Source: Bacteroidaceae bacterium
Lineage (GTDB): Bacteria; Bacteroidota; Bacteroidia; Bacteroidales; Bacteroidaceae
DNA length: 64,000 nucleotides
Assembly (NCBI GenBank): GCA_017965425.1
Contig: JAGCPY010000089.1
Span: 1-64,000, forward strand
Direction of reading: 5' to 3'
Of the stretch, positions 50,801-59,162 are shown piece by piece; position 1 is the first letter of the stretch, and every line of letters starts with the position of its first letter. The position numbers and the translations under genes are program-made. Under the pieces are notes generated by a model. It was given only the letters and a program-made list of their open reading frames with translations, ran no database searches and was not told the origin of the DNA.

Positions 50801-52199
50801 ACTCTATAACGGCGTGCATGGTGCGACGCGCGAAGGCGTCAGCACTGGCGATCCCATCCTGCGCGAATGGAAATACACGGACTTTGCTACAGGCAATGGC
50901 AGCGAGGCCGGCCATCGTCACCTCTCTCACATGATGGCTCTCTATCCTTTCGCCAATCTGCCCGCCGACAACGATTTTTACCAGCCGGCTCTCAACAGTC
51001 TCGCTCTGCGCGGCCTGCCTTCCACGGGATGGTCGATGGGGTGGAAGATCAACCTCTGGGCGCGTGCACTGAATCCCGATAACTGCATGGCCATCATGAA
51101 GCTCGCCTTGACCCATAGCACCAGCTACGGCACCGACCAATCGAAGGGCGGCCTCTACTACAACCTCTTCGATTCACACGCTCCCTTCCAGATCGACGGC
51201 AACTTTGGTGTCACGGCAGGAATCGCCGAGATGCTGTTGCAAAGCCATACCGGCACCCTGCAGTTGCTGCCCGCCCTGCCATCACAATGGGCCAAGGGAA
51301 GCATTAAGGGCCTGCGTGGGGTAGGGGCTTTCACGGTGGATATGGCATGGGAAGGCGGCAAACTCACCGAGGCTTCCGTGCTCAGTCGTGCTGGACTGCC
51401 GCTGACCATTTCATATCCAGGCATTTCCGCTTTCAAGGTCATGGCCAGCAACGGAGAGCCTGTCAGTGTCACCAAGGTCGCTAACAACTGCATCACCATA
51501 GCTGAAACCGTGGCGGGCGTGACCTACACCCTCTCCGCCGACCGCACATTGACGCTTCGCGAGAGCGATACTACGCCGGCTGCCGCTGCCGCTGGCGTGG
51601 ACGTCACCCTCCAGCGCACGCTGACGGCCAACGTCTGGCAGGGTTTCTCGGTTCCCTTTGCACTCACGCAAGAACAGCTGGAAACCTCTGCATTGGCAGA
51701 AACAGACATTCTGGAGCTGACGAGTGCAGAAGGAAACACACTCCACTTTTCCAATGTCACTTCCATCAGTGCCGGAACACCTTATTTTGTTCGCCCGGCG
51801 GCTGACGTGGAAAATCCTCTCTTCGAGGGTGTCAACATCACCGAGACGGAAGGTAAGAGCGTCACTTTCGGAGCATACAGCTTTGTCGCGCAGTTATATA
51901 AGAAGACGCTTCCCTTAGACGGAACCGTGGCCTATCTCAGCAAAGATTCCGGCGCCTTGAAGAAACTGACGTCGGGAGGGTTGTCGGGCTTGCGCTCCTA
52001 CCTTCTCCTGCCGTCGGGGGATGCGGAAGTTAAGCTGGATTTCGGCGACGCGGAAACCGGTGTTGGTGGAATTGTTCATTCACAAGGTGTTGCCGGTCAA
52101 GCCGCATCGTGGTTCACGCCTACGGGTGCACGGGTCAATGGGCTGCCCACTCAGAAAGGAATCTATTTACAGCGTGGCAAGAAGTTATTGGTTAAATAA
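47829..52199 (+). CDS. GH95 alpha-L-fucosidase with three N-terminal beta-trefoil-like repeats
   Basis: A 1,456-aa secreted enzyme. After the signal peptide ([20 protein letters not shown]) come three ~130-aa repeats (~30-155, 175-300, 310-435), each with WY-(V/I)-I-(R/Q)F, LQDMGEG-like, CEI(V/I)S, GRH and SMNQ(W/Y), resembling ricin-type lectin units. The GH95 part (~460-1215) begins [20 protein letters not shown]; active-site regions by comparison with Bifidobacterium AfcA are [15 protein letters not shown] (Asn pair), [13 protein letters not shown] (Glu) and [17 protein letters not shown] (Asp). It ends in a T9SS-like tail ([14 protein letters not shown]). It should remove fucose from host glycans; GH95 also includes galactosidases. 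Confidence 0.9.
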   Translation: MRKRLTLLLLTLMSALPATLWAQLAPIFSDDATEVWYVIRFSNGKAALQDMGEGANLQTATLDWTNSNQLWKFVGTTSNCEIVSKNGRHVFYNGSRYAASVSKTGNIKLAASANTTYTSAWEIQTPTTGTNSMNQWAGAGAGKELGSWSASDNNNPVQFIEVPTFSTDDTGPWYIIQFQNGSAALKDMGEGANLQTAAVSYVSADQQWRLTGSPDNCEIISRNGRHIYYNNGQSRYAASASQAGNLKLYVTTNGSYAPALEIQSQSISGQSMNQWGGAGAGRALGSWSANDGNNPLLFLPIEPPCPVFSNGDAETWYIIQFRNGEGAVQDMGAGQDVMTAKPNQFRTSQLWKLVGTKNDCEIINKEGRHLYFDTNTGFFSTSASTDGHLKLFATTNGTWAPAWEIQAANTGGQSMNQYQGAGIGRRISKWTAGDTNNPLLFIDPVNFEITEWAYQGASSWQPGNALTLWYTDPVTASEVSDPWMEYALPIGNGQLGGMIYGGIYRDCVQLNEKTVWSGSYYNYDRGGGYQNLGYIYMEDLSELFDTETKAAKEYARSLDLTNATASATWQSPDGTVTFRRDYISSYPDQVIAVHLSASKAGQISQRFTLAGTHNETPSYANGEGSYAGKLETVSYNARMKVIPTGGTLTTDETGINVVGADEVLVVFTAATDYDATGTGYLLGISASELASRVQATINAASAKSWQTIYAAHVSDYQEFFNRCQLSLNGAANTMTTKELVDNYASNSFAARTLEQLYFAYGRYMLIASSRGIDLPNNLQGIWNHKNNPPWCSDIHANINIQMNYWPAENTGLPEMHEKYLNYMYYNALVKPVWRDYATGNGSDGRYLHHSTGWAFYTENNIFGCSSTWMAASYPEAGAWSVDHFWQHYAFTQDVDFLRTKALPVMIPAVQMWMERLVKGSDGLWECPNEYSPEHGPTENATAHSQQIVWNLFDKTIKSIDIVGTAAAGISESDFTAMKEKFAALDNGLHTELYNGVHGATREGVSTGDPILREWKYTDFATGNGSEAGHRHLSHMMALYPFANLPADNDFYQPALNSLALRGLPSTGWSMGWKINLWARALNPDNCMAIMKLALTHSTSYGTDQSKGGLYYNLFDSHAPFQIDGNFGVTAGIAEMLLQSHTGTLQLLPALPSQWAKGSIKGLRGVGAFTVDMAWEGGKLTEASVLSRAGLPLTISYPGISAFKVMASNGEPVSVTKVANNCITIAETVAGVTYTLSADRTLTLRESDTTPAAAAAGVDVTLQRTLTANVWQGFSVPFALTQEQLETSALAETDILELTSAEGNTLHFSNVTSISAGTPYFVRPAADVENPLFEGVNITETEGKSVTFGAYSFVAQLYKKTLPLDGTVAYLSKDSGALKKLTSGGLSGLRSYLLLPSGDAEVKLDFGDAETGVGGIVHSQGVAGQAASWFTPTGARVNGLPTQKGIYLQRGKKLLVK

Positions 52200-52217
52200 G
52201 TAAATAATGAATCGACT

Positions 52218-52397
52218 ATGAAGAAAATGTATATACAACCCTCCATGAGCGGGTTCACCATCGGCACTTGTGCTCCTTTGCTTTCCAACAGCCTCGTTGA
52301 CAACAAAATAAATATCGATACTTCCTCCATGGAGGAAGGTGATGGCAGTGACGGCGTGAAATCAGACCAAGACTGGGATGATATATGGAGTGACTGA
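52218..52397 (+). CDS. 59-aa hypothetical protein after GH95
   Basis: ATG 52218 opens a 59-aa frame starting MKKMYIQPSMSGFTIGTCAP and ending with an acidic DQDWDDIWSD. The MKK-x-Y-x-x-P start with a short hydrophobic middle and acidic end resembles small Bacteroidetes peptides often found downstream of secreted-protein genes; their function is unknown. It lies 18 bp after GH95 and is followed by a strong terminator, so it is probably co-transcribed. Confidence 0.6.
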   Translation: MKKMYIQPSMSGFTIGTCAPLLSNSLVDNKINIDTSSMEEGDGSDGVKSDQDWDDIWSD

Positions 52398-52412
52398 CCA
52401 ATAGCTGAATAT

Positions 52413-52451
52413 GCCGGGAGTTTCGTTGATTCGAGACTCCCGGCTTTTCTT
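52413..52451 (+). terminator. Terminator of the GH95 operon
   Basis: GCCGGGAGT (52413-52421) and ACTCCCGGC (52436-52444) form a 9-bp GC-rich stem, followed at once by TTTTCTT. It lies between the convergent 59-aa ORF and purL. Confidence 0.8.
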
Positions 52452-52478
52452 CAGACCATCCGAAAGGAATCTAACAGC

Positions 52479-55400
52479 CTACTGTCGCTCACACCATTTG
52501 CGTGCGTTGACAAAGGCTTCGAGCCACGGTGTTGCCTCGTCCTTGCTTCGGCTGGCAGGATAATAGGCACACTGCCAGGGGAAAATAGCTCGTTCGAGAT
52601 GCGGCATCATGGCCAAGTGTCGGCCATCGGCAGAACAAAGTCCTGCGACTGCGTAATCCGAACCGTTGGGGTTGCCCGGGTAGGTCGCATAGTTATACTT
52701 GGCGACGACATGGTAAGCACTTTCCGGCTGTGGCAGATGGAACTTACCTTCACCGTGGGCAACCCAGATGCCAAGCTTCGAGCCGGCAAGGGAACCGAAC
52801 ATCACGCTCCTGTTCTCGGGAATCGTCAGACCGAGGAAGGCCGACTCGAACTTGTGGCTGTCGTTGTGCATCATCTTGACGCCTTGCAGGTTTCCATCCT
52901 GTGAGAGAAGCCCCAATTCCACCATCAGCTGACACCCGTTGCAGATGCCGAGCGAGAGCGTGTCGGGTCGGGCGTAGAAGCGGTCGAGGGCAGCTTTGGC
53001 CTTGGGGTTGTAGAGGAAGGCGCCTGCCCATCCTTTGGCAGAGCCGAGTACGTCGCTGTTCGAGAAACCGCCGCAGAAGACAATCATCTGAATGTCATCC
53101 AGCGTTTCGCGTCCAGAGATGAGGTCGGTCATCATGACGTCTTTCACGTCGAAGCCGGCGAGGTAGAGGCAGTAGGCCATTTCTCGTTCGCCGTTGGTGC
53201 CTTTCTCGCGGATGATGGCTGCACGCGGAAGCCCCGCTTCCGCCTTGTTGCCCTCGTGTGCAGTGAGCAGCTTAGCGGGGCTGAGTGCAGGCCTGTTCAT
53301 TCTCCAGACGAGCGGTTGTTGCTTGTAGTTGTTGAAGCGCTGTTCGGCACAGCCGTTCATGCTCTGTTTCTGGTCGAGACGGAAGGACGTGGAGTACCAG
53401 ATGTCGCGAAGGGCATCGATGTCCAAGGTTTCTTCGAAGTCTGCCTTGCGTATGCGTAGGGTGCGCTCGCGAGAGGGTACACCTATATATATATAGGCCA
53501 CTCCGGTTTCGTCCATCAGCTTTTTGAATTCATCTTCGTGTTTGTTGGCAACTTGCACGACGATGCCAGGATTTTCGGCGAAGAGAATCTTGGTCAGGTC
53601 GTCCGAGGCGAAGTTGTTGAGGTTGAGCTTGATGCCGCCTTTCGTGTTGGCGAAGCACATTTCCAGCAACGTCGTGATGAGGCCGCCCGCGCTGATGTCG
53701 TGGCCAGCCAGCAGGAGTCCCTTGCGAACACATTCCTGCACCACGTCGAAAGCATCGCGGAAGTATTCGGGGTTCGTGCAAGTGGGAACGTCGCTGCCCA
53801 CCTTGCCGTGGGCCTGTGCGTAGGCGCTGCCTCCGAGTCGGAGCTCGTCGAAAGAGAAGTCGATGTGGTAGAGGGCGGATTTCTGTTCGTCGGCCATGAC
53901 TGGACTGACGACCTTGCGGATGTCCGCGACTTCGCCGCCGGAGCTGACGATGACGGTGCCCGGGGCAATCACCTTGGTGCCGTCAGGGTACTTCTGCGTC
54001 ATGGAGAGGCTGTCCTTGCCGGTCGGCACGTTGATACCGAGGTCGCAGCAGAATTGAGAAAGCGCTTCGACAGCTTCATACAGGCGTGCGTCCTCGCCTT
54101 TCTGTGAGCGGCACGGCCACATCCAGTTGGCGCTGAGGCTGACGCTGTCGAGCCCTTCGGCCAGCGGTGCCCACACGATGTTCGTCAGGCTCTCGGCCAC
54201 GGAAAGCACGCTGCCAGCCGCAGGATTGGCCAATCCGGCCTGCGGCGCATGGCCAAGCGCGGTGGCGATGCCTTTTTTCCCTTGATAGTCCAAGGCCACG
54301 ACGCCACAGTCAGAGAGCGGCAGTTGCAGCTCGCCTTGGCATTGCTGGCGTGCCACCTTGCCGGTGACGGAGCGATCGACTTTGTTCGTCAGCCAGTCTT
54401 TGCAGGCGACGGCCTCTAAGGAGAGAACTGAGGCGAGGGCGGCGCCCACTCCTGTCCCCGTTTCGGGGAGGGTGGAGTCAACATCCTCGTAACGGCGTTC
54501 CACGGTCTCGTCCACCATCACCGTCTTGGGCGAGTGGCCGAACATCTGGGCGACGTCGAGGTCAAAGGGGCGGACGCCGTCGCCTTGTTGGAAGGCGAAG
54601 TGGGCGTCGCCCGTGGTCTCTCCGACGACGTAGAGCGGGGCCCGCTCGCGTTCAGCGATGGCGCGCACGTGTTCAAGATGTTCTTCCTGGATGAGCAGGC
54701 CCATGCGTTCCTGGCTTTCGTTGGCGATGATTTCCTTACTGGAGAGTGTGGGGTCGCCGATGGGCAGCTTGGTCATGTCGATCAGGCCTCCGCAATCTTC
54801 CACCAATTCCGACAGGCAGTTGACGTGACCCGCCGAGCCGTGGTCGTGAATAGACACGATGGGGTTCACGTCTTCCTCACACAGCGCGCGCACAAGGTTG
54901 TAGGCGCGTTTCTGCATTTCCGGATTGGCTCGCTGCACGGCGTTCAGCTCGATGCCGCTGCTGTATCTGCCCGTATCGACACTCGATACCGAGCCTCCGC
55001 CAAGTCCGATGCGGTAGTTGTCGCCACCGACGACGACAATCTTGTTACCCTTTTCGGGCGTGCCTTTCAGGCAGTCGCGCTTGGTGCCGTAGCCCACTCC
55101 GCCGGCCAGCATAATGACTTTGTCGTAGCCGTATTGCTCGCCGTTCTCTTCGTGTTCGAACGTGAGCACCGAGCCGGCAATCAGCGGCTGACCGAACTTG
55201 TTGCCGAAGTCCGAGGCGCCATTGCTGGCCTTGATGAGAATCTGTTCAGGGGTCTGGTAGAGCCAGGCGCGGGGCGGCAGGCCTGCCGCAGCCCCCTTCC
55301 CGTCAGGGGTTTGGGCGGGCCTTTCCGGATAGCTGGTCATATAGACCGCCGTGCCTGCTATCGGCCACGAGCCGGTGCCGCCGCCCATGCGGTCACGGAT

Positions 55401-56291
55401 TTCGCCGCCCGTGCCGGTGCTTGCACCGTTGAAGGGTTCCACCGTCGTGGGGAAGTTGTGGGTTTCGGCCTTGATGCTGATGACGCTTTCAATCTCCTTC
55501 ACACGGAAGAAATCGCTGGAGGCGTGGTCGGCAGGGGCAAACTGCTCGACGACGGGTCCTTCGGCGAAGGCCACGTTGTCCTTGTAGGCCGAGATAATCT
55601 TGTGCGGGTTCTCCTGGGTCGTCCGTTTGATCATCTGGAAGAGGCTGCTGGGCATCTCTTGTCCGTTGATGATGAAGGTGCCCCCGAAGATCTTGTGGCG
55701 GCAGTGTTCGCTGTTGATTTGCGCGAAGCCAAAGACCTCCGAGTCTGTCAGCTGCCGCCCCAGCTGTTTCTCGACATCGTGCAGGTAGTCGATCTCTTCG
55801 GGCGAGAGCGCCAGCCCTTCCTGCTCGTTGTAGGCTTCGAGGTCGCTGATGTGCTGGATGGGTGCCGGTTCGATGTTGACGGTGAAGATGTCCTGGTCGA
55901 GACGGTCGTAATGTCGCTGGAGCATGGGGTCGAAGGAGCAGCCCACCCCCTGCCCCTCCCCAGGGAGGGGGGCTTGGCTTTCCGATGGCGGCCCTAATAG
56001 TTCTCCCCTCCCTAGGGAGGGGATGGGGGTGGGCTCTTGAGGCCGATATTCCTCGATGCGCTTGATGCCGCAGAGCCCCATGTTTTGGGTAATCTCCACA
56101 GCGTTTGTGCTCCAAGGCGTGATCATCTCGCGACGGGGACCGATGAAGGCGCCGTCGAGCGTCGGAGTGTCAATAAGCGTGGCGTCGCCGAAGAGCCAGC
56201 AGAGCTTGTCGGTTTCTTCTTGAGTGAGCTGGTGGTCTGCCTGTGTGGCGACGATGCGCTGTTCAGGGGTGCGGAAAAAAAATATGGCCAT
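52479..56291 (-). CDS. purL: Phosphoribosylformylglycinamidine synthase (large single-chain form)
   Basis: Fourth step of purine synthesis: FGAR + glutamine + ATP to FGAM. The 1,270-aa chain begins MAIFFFRTPEQRIVATQADH; it contains the linker/AIRS halves (FAQINSEHCRHKIFGG, IKAETHNFPTTVEPFNGAST, GTGGEIRDRMGGGTGS, SIHDHGSAGHVNCLSELVED) and the C-terminal glutaminase (VFCGGFSNSDVLGSAKGWAG, catalytic Cys in LGICNGCQLMVEL, His-Glu pair near the end). Two stretches are extra: TPIPSLGRGELLGPPSESQA with PLPGEGQGVG (element 10) and AQTPDGKGAAAGLPPR (a lone arm). The frame upstream stays open to 56564 but crosses the promoter, so ATG 56291 is the start. Confidence 0.95.
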   Translation of the reverse strand: MAIFFFRTPEQRIVATQADHQLTQEETDKLCWLFGDATLIDTPTLDGAFIGPRREMITPWSTNAVEITQNMGLCGIKRIEEYRPQEPTPIPSLGRGELLGPPSESQAPLPGEGQGVGCSFDPMLQRHYDRLDQDIFTVNIEPAPIQHISDLEAYNEQEGLALSPEEIDYLHDVEKQLGRQLTDSEVFGFAQINSEHCRHKIFGGTFIINGQEMPSSLFQMIKRTTQENPHKIISAYKDNVAFAEGPVVEQFAPADHASSDFFRVKEIESVISIKAETHNFPTTVEPFNGASTGTGGEIRDRMGGGTGSWPIAGTAVYMTSYPERPAQTPDGKGAAAGLPPRAWLYQTPEQILIKASNGASDFGNKFGQPLIAGSVLTFEHEENGEQYGYDKVIMLAGGVGYGTKRDCLKGTPEKGNKIVVVGGDNYRIGLGGGSVSSVDTGRYSSGIELNAVQRANPEMQKRAYNLVRALCEEDVNPIVSIHDHGSAGHVNCLSELVEDCGGLIDMTKLPIGDPTLSSKEIIANESQERMGLLIQEEHLEHVRAIAERERAPLYVVGETTGDAHFAFQQGDGVRPFDLDVAQMFGHSPKTVMVDETVERRYEDVDSTLPETGTGVGAALASVLSLEAVACKDWLTNKVDRSVTGKVARQQCQGELQLPLSDCGVVALDYQGKKGIATALGHAPQAGLANPAAGSVLSVAESLTNIVWAPLAEGLDSVSLSANWMWPCRSQKGEDARLYEAVEALSQFCCDLGINVPTGKDSLSMTQKYPDGTKVIAPGTVIVSSGGEVADIRKVVSPVMADEQKSALYHIDFSFDELRLGGSAYAQAHGKVGSDVPTCTNPEYFRDAFDVVQECVRKGLLLAGHDISAGGLITTLLEMCFANTKGGIKLNLNNFASDDLTKILFAENPGIVVQVANKHEDEFKKLMDETGVAYIYIGVPSRERTLRIRKADFEETLDIDALRDIWYSTSFRLDQKQSMNGCAEQRFNNYKQQPLVWRMNRPALSPAKLLTAHEGNKAEAGLPRAAIIREKGTNGEREMAYCLYLAGFDVKDVMMTDLISGRETLDDIQMIVFCGGFSNSDVLGSAKGWAGAFLYNPKAKAALDRFYARPDTLSLGICNGCQLMVELGLLSQDGNLQGVKMMHNDSHKFESAFLGLTIPENRSVMFGSLAGSKLGIWVAHGEGKFHLPQPESAYHVVAKYNYATYPGNPNGSDYAVAGLCSADGRHLAMMPHLERAIFPWQCAYYPASRSKDEATPWLEAFVNARKWCERQ
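55276..55322. repeat. Lone, degenerate palindromic arm inside purL
   Basis: A GC-rich stretch with CAGCCCCCTTCCCGTCAGGG and GGGTTTGGGCGGGCC resembles one arm of the paired element and is read as AQTPDGKGAAAGLPPR in PurL. No matching inverted arm was found nearby. The similarity is weaker than in the ten pairs, so it may be an old remnant. Confidence 0.45.
55935..56042. mobile_element. Paired palindromic element 10, inside purL
   Basis: Left arm 55935-55984 (CAGCCCACCCCCTGCCCCTC, stem CCCCTCCCCAGGGAGGGG) and inverted right arm 55999-56042 (TTCTCCCCTCCCTAGGGAGG ... GGGGGTGGGCTCTTGAGG), only ~14 bp apart. It is read in frame as about 35 extra residues near PurL residue 90, between the N-terminal domain and the linker. 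Confidence 0.78.
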
Positions 56292-56322
56292 GATGGTAAG
56301 GTGTATATGCTGATTTGCGCTG

Positions 56323-56353
56323 CAAAGGTAGTGTAAACCGACGGGAAAACCAA
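56323..56353 (-). promoter_or_regulatory. purL promoter
   Basis: On the minus strand TTG (56353-56351), a 20-bp spacer and TACCTTTG (56330-56323) match the consensus. The leader to the ATG at 56291 is ~25 nt. No PurR-type or purine riboswitch structure was seen in it. Confidence 0.72.
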
Positions 56354-56406
56354 AACACGCTCCAAGTTTTTTCCGAATCTGCGCCGCTTCCTGTTCCTTC
56401 GTGCCG

Positions 56407-56488
56407 GAACGTATTGACCTTCGCGGTGGAAGGTGTGCACCTTCGCGCTGGAACGTATAGACCTTCATGGCGGAAGGCCTGTCCGTTT
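56407..56488. repeat. 22-bp repeat array 7 (4 units, between divergent promoters)
   Basis: Cores at 56407 (GAACGTATTGACCTTC), 56429 (GAAGGTGTGCACCTTC), 56451 (GAACGTATAGACCTTC) and 56473 (GAAGGCCTGTCCGTTT), 22 bp apart, with spacers GCGGTG, GCGCTG and ATGGCG; a degenerate fifth unit precedes. It lies in the 413-bp gap between the divergent purL and OMP genes, ~55 bp upstream of the purL promoter, so here a pure terminator role is unlikely. The rest of the gap (56489-56633) shows nothing else clear. Confidence 0.8.
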
Positions 56489-56633
56489 CTTTCAGCAGGT
56501 CTGGCAGGGCAACGGGGCACGTGTGAGGGCGAAAACGGCAATTTCTGGCGCATGGAGGTGGCACGTTAATCGGTGAAGAAGGGTGAAAGCGGCCTTTATC
56601 ACCTTAAAAAGAACAAAAAAACATCAAAAAAGT

Positions 56634-56663
56634 TGTCGCGTTTATGAATAAGCCTTACATTTG
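56634..56663 (+). promoter_or_regulatory. Promoter of the OMP gene at 56705
   Basis: TTG at 56634-56636, a 19-bp spacer and TACATTTG at 56656-56663 match the Bacteroidetes promoter. The leader is ~36 nt. Confidence 0.72.
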
Positions 56664-56704
56664 CGGCATCAAACGGATTATTCACTCTAATCTCTTTATT
56701 CCTC

Positions 56705-57514
56705 ATGAACAAAAAGATTTCTTTTCTTGTGGCAGCTCTCATGCTGTTGACAAGCACAGCACAGGCACAGAAGGACAACGACAAGTTTTTCTTCAACCAC
56801 CTCGGCGTGGGCGTATCCCTGGGTACAGATGGAATCGGCATTGAGGCCGCCACCCCTGTTACCCCCTTTGTCGGATTGCGCGCAGGCGTCAGCTTCTTTC
56901 CGAAAATCAGCGTGTCGGACAAAACCTTCAACTACTCCCGTCATGGGCGAGAGGCCAAGGGCAAGGTCGATGGCTCTTTCAAGAAAATAGATGGCAAGCT
57001 CTTGGTGGACATCTATCCTTTCGGAAATAAGTACAGCGTCCACGTCACCGGAGGCCTCTTCGTGGGTAACGATGAGTTCGTCACGGCCACCGTCACCGAA
57101 GGTCGCGACGCCCAGGGCAACGTCGTGGGCTTCGAAGGTTATGTGGTTCCCGCCAAGGACAACCCCAACGGCTACGCCATCGAACCCGGCCCAGCCTCCG
57201 AGACACTTAAGAGCATCAAGGCCAAGCTCACCTATAACAAAGTGAAGCCCTACGTGGGCATCGGTTTCGGACGCATGGTGCCCAAGCCAGGTAAACGCAT
57301 TGGCGTGAGTTGCGACATTGGCGTGCAGTTCCACAACAAACCCGAGGTGCTGGCCTATTCTTGGGAAGGCAAGCAATATATGTCCCTGACGGCAGGCGAC
57401 GTCAAATCCCTCATCGAGGGCGAAGACAAGACCATCGACGATGCCTTTGACATCAAGAACAAAGTCATTTGCTGGCCCGTCCTGAACATCCGCCTGACAG
57501 GGCGCATCTTCTAA
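56705..57514 (+). CDS. Outer membrane beta-barrel protein
   Basis: A 269-aa precursor with signal peptide MNKKISFLVAALMLLTSTAQ (cut at AQAQ). The mature part has alternating strands with Gly/aromatic girdles (FNHLGVGVSLGTDGIGIEAA, YVGIGFGRMVPKPGKRIGVS, CDIGVQFHNKPEVLA) and ends with F (IRLTGRIF). It is typical of unclassified Bacteroidetes OMPs; no ligand is evident. The following lipoprotein starts 43 bp later and is likely co-transcribed. Confidence 0.75.
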   Translation: MNKKISFLVAALMLLTSTAQAQKDNDKFFFNHLGVGVSLGTDGIGIEAATPVTPFVGLRAGVSFFPKISVSDKTFNYSRHGREAKGKVDGSFKKIDGKLLVDIYPFGNKYSVHVTGGLFVGNDEFVTATVTEGRDAQGNVVGFEGYVVPAKDNPNGYAIEPGPASETLKSIKAKLTYNKVKPYVGIGFGRMVPKPGKRIGVSCDIGVQFHNKPEVLAYSWEGKQYMSLTAGDVKSLIEGEDKTIDDAFDIKNKVICWPVLNIRLTGRIF

Positions 57515-57557
57515 GAGAAAACGCATTTAAATGTTTCACCCATAAACAAGAACGACT

Positions 57558-58529
57558 ATGAAAATTCAGAAACTTTTTTGGACGTTAATGGTGGCTGTGC
57601 TGCCTCTGGGCTTTGCTGCGTGCAGCAGTGACGACGATGGCGGCAGTTCGCAGGACACGACACCCTATGTGTACAAAGCTCCCGTCAACAAAGCCAACGC
57701 CGGCAAGTGGGAAATGAACAATGGCGGTTACGTGAACCTGGATGCTTCCAACACCGTTACTTTGCGCCTGCCGAGAATCAATGAAGAGCTCGGCGTAAAG
57801 GCCTCTGCCACTCGTGGCCAAGACATTTCGGCCCTCTTCGACTATATCGTAGGCGAGTACAAGAAGAACGGCGACCTCATAGAAATATACGTGGGCGGTC
57901 AGCTCTGGGGCACCGTGAAGATTGTTCCCAATGGCAATGGCAAGTTCACGGTGGTCATTCAGCCGAAGAACAGTGAACCCATTGAGGACGAGGCTTCCAA
58001 GAAAGAGCCCGTGGCTTCAAGCAGCGAGACCGAAAAGCTTTGCCGCACATGGAAACCCTATGAGATCCGCATCAACGTGCTCAAGCCCGGCGCCACCTCC
58101 TGGATTGGACGTAAGGCCATTCCCGACTTCGACGATGTCAAGAAAAAGGCAGAGGAAGAAGGCTGTCACGTTGACGACGACTTCGGCAAGGGCTATGCCA
58201 TCGAGCGCATCAGCTTTGACGATTGCGGCAGCTTCACCATTGGCTTCGACAAGAAGAAGAACCCAGACGCCAAAGACTATGTTGGCTCTTGGCGCTGGGA
58301 GAAAGAGAAAGAAGGCCTGTTGCATTATGATTGGGCCGACGACAACAAGGGAAAAGAGAACTCCTTTGCTACCGGTGAGGCTCAGATTGAACACAAGGTC
58401 GGCGAGTTCAAAGGCCAGTGCTGGCTCCACCTCAAGGGAGACATCGAGGACAAGAATGAGCATAAGATCTACAAAGTGGACCTCATCGTCTGCATGTATG
58501 ATCCCAACGATCCCGACGTGAAGATTTAG
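57558..58529 (+). CDS. Hypothetical surface lipoprotein
   Basis: A 323-aa lipoprotein with lipobox GFAAC and an acidic run after Cys (SSDDDGG), a pattern linked to surface export in Bacteroidetes. Residues ~45-140 are beta-rich and ~165-320 contain WKPYEIRINVLKPGATSW and GSWRWEKEKEGLLHYDWADD, resembling lipocalin-like strands in part. No family is firmly recognised. It forms a two-gene unit with the OMP, ended by a strong terminator. Confidence 0.65.
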   Translation: MKIQKLFWTLMVAVLPLGFAACSSDDDGGSSQDTTPYVYKAPVNKANAGKWEMNNGGYVNLDASNTVTLRLPRINEELGVKASATRGQDISALFDYIVGEYKKNGDLIEIYVGGQLWGTVKIVPNGNGKFTVVIQPKNSEPIEDEASKKEPVASSSETEKLCRTWKPYEIRINVLKPGATSWIGRKAIPDFDDVKKKAEEEGCHVDDDFGKGYAIERISFDDCGSFTIGFDKKKNPDAKDYVGSWRWEKEKEGLLHYDWADDNKGKENSFATGEAQIEHKVGEFKGQCWLHLKGDIEDKNEHKIYKVDLIVCMYDPNDPDVKI

Positions 58530-58552
58530 TAAGCAATTGCGAAACCCAACAG

Positions 58553-58591
58553 CAAGGGACCCTTTTCACGATGGAAAAGGGTCCCTTGTTT
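58553..58591. terminator. Strong terminator after the envelope pair
   Basis: CAAGGGACCCTTTTC (58553-58567) and GAAAAGGGTCCCTTG (58574-58588) form a perfect 15-bp stem with a 6-nt loop, followed by TTTG. It lies between convergent genes and may serve both. Confidence 0.85.
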
Positions 58592-58650
58592 GTAAAGGAA
58601 ATCACCATGACGGCTGGCAGAGGATGCCAAAGGCCGTTGATGCGAACGGG

Positions 58651-58992
58651 TTAAAACTCCATTTCGTCGAGGTGAATATCGTTGCGCGGCTCTTCGGGTC
58701 GCTGCTCGACCGGGCCTTGGTTGTCGTAGATGTACTTGATAGCATCTGCCAAGCTGGTGGTGAATTTCTCGAAGTCTTCAGGATAAATGAAAATCTTGTG
58801 CTTCTCAAAATTAAACTGAGGCATGTCAGGGTCGCCACTGACGATTTTCTTGCTCTCGGTGATGGCCAGGTACATATCTCCCCGGCTGCTTTGCTTGACA
58901 TCTACATAATAGAGGCGTTTACCTGCCTTGATGGAGCGGGAAAAGAGGATGTCCTTTTCTTGACTCCCGAAATTGTTGTGGTTTTCTTTCAT
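58651..58992 (-). CDS. DUF3276 (PUR-domain nucleic-acid-binding) protein
   Basis: A 113-aa protein with the PUR-alpha-like fold of DUF3276: DILFSRSIKAGKRLYYVDVK, YLAITESKKI, HKIFIYPEDFEKFTTSLADA. Bacterial PUR proteins bind single-stranded DNA/RNA; a homologue from Borrelia (EbfG/BpuR) does so, but the role here is untested. ATG 58992 is the first start after the promoter; an upstream in-frame ATG at 59040 lies in front of the -7 box. It is divergent from nusB with both promoters in ~170 bp. Confidence 0.85.
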   Translation of the reverse strand: MKENHNNFGSQEKDILFSRSIKAGKRLYYVDVKQSSRGDMYLAITESKKIVSGDPDMPQFNFEKHKIFIYPEDFEKFTTSLADAIKYIYDNQGPVEQRPEEPRNDIHLDEMEF

Positions 58993-59027
58993 AAGTCTTT
59001 CCTTGAATAAATCATCGAAACTGGGGG

Positions 59028-59035
59028 CAAATGTA
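59028..59035 (-). promoter_or_regulatory. -7 box TACATTTG for DUF3276
   Basis: TACATTTG on the minus strand, 36 bp before the ATG at 58992. It excludes the longer start at 59040. Confidence 0.55.
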
Positions 59036-59109
59036 GGCATAATTAGCCAAACAACCCTAAAAAAGAAGAAAAACTTGTCGAAAAGAGTGCATTTTTGCCT
59101 TAAAATGCC

Positions 59110-59117
59110 TACTTTTG
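59110..59117 (+). promoter_or_regulatory. -7 box TACTTTTG for nusB
   Basis: TACTTTTG, 46 bp before the nusB ATG at 59163, divergent from the DUF3276 promoter. Confidence 0.55.
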
Positions 59118-59162
59118 CACCCTCAAACTTTGAAAAGTGCGCGTCAAGCGCCGCGAAGACCT

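Noticed and set aside
54435-54478. Another palindromic arm in purL
   Set aside because: A CCCC ... GGGGAGGG stretch is present, but the encoded residues (STLPETGTGVGAALASV) look like ordinary PurL sequence and the arm ends are missing.
54534-55997. Plus-strand frame of 487 aa opposite purL
   Set aside because: Shadow of purL; no domain, promoter or start context.
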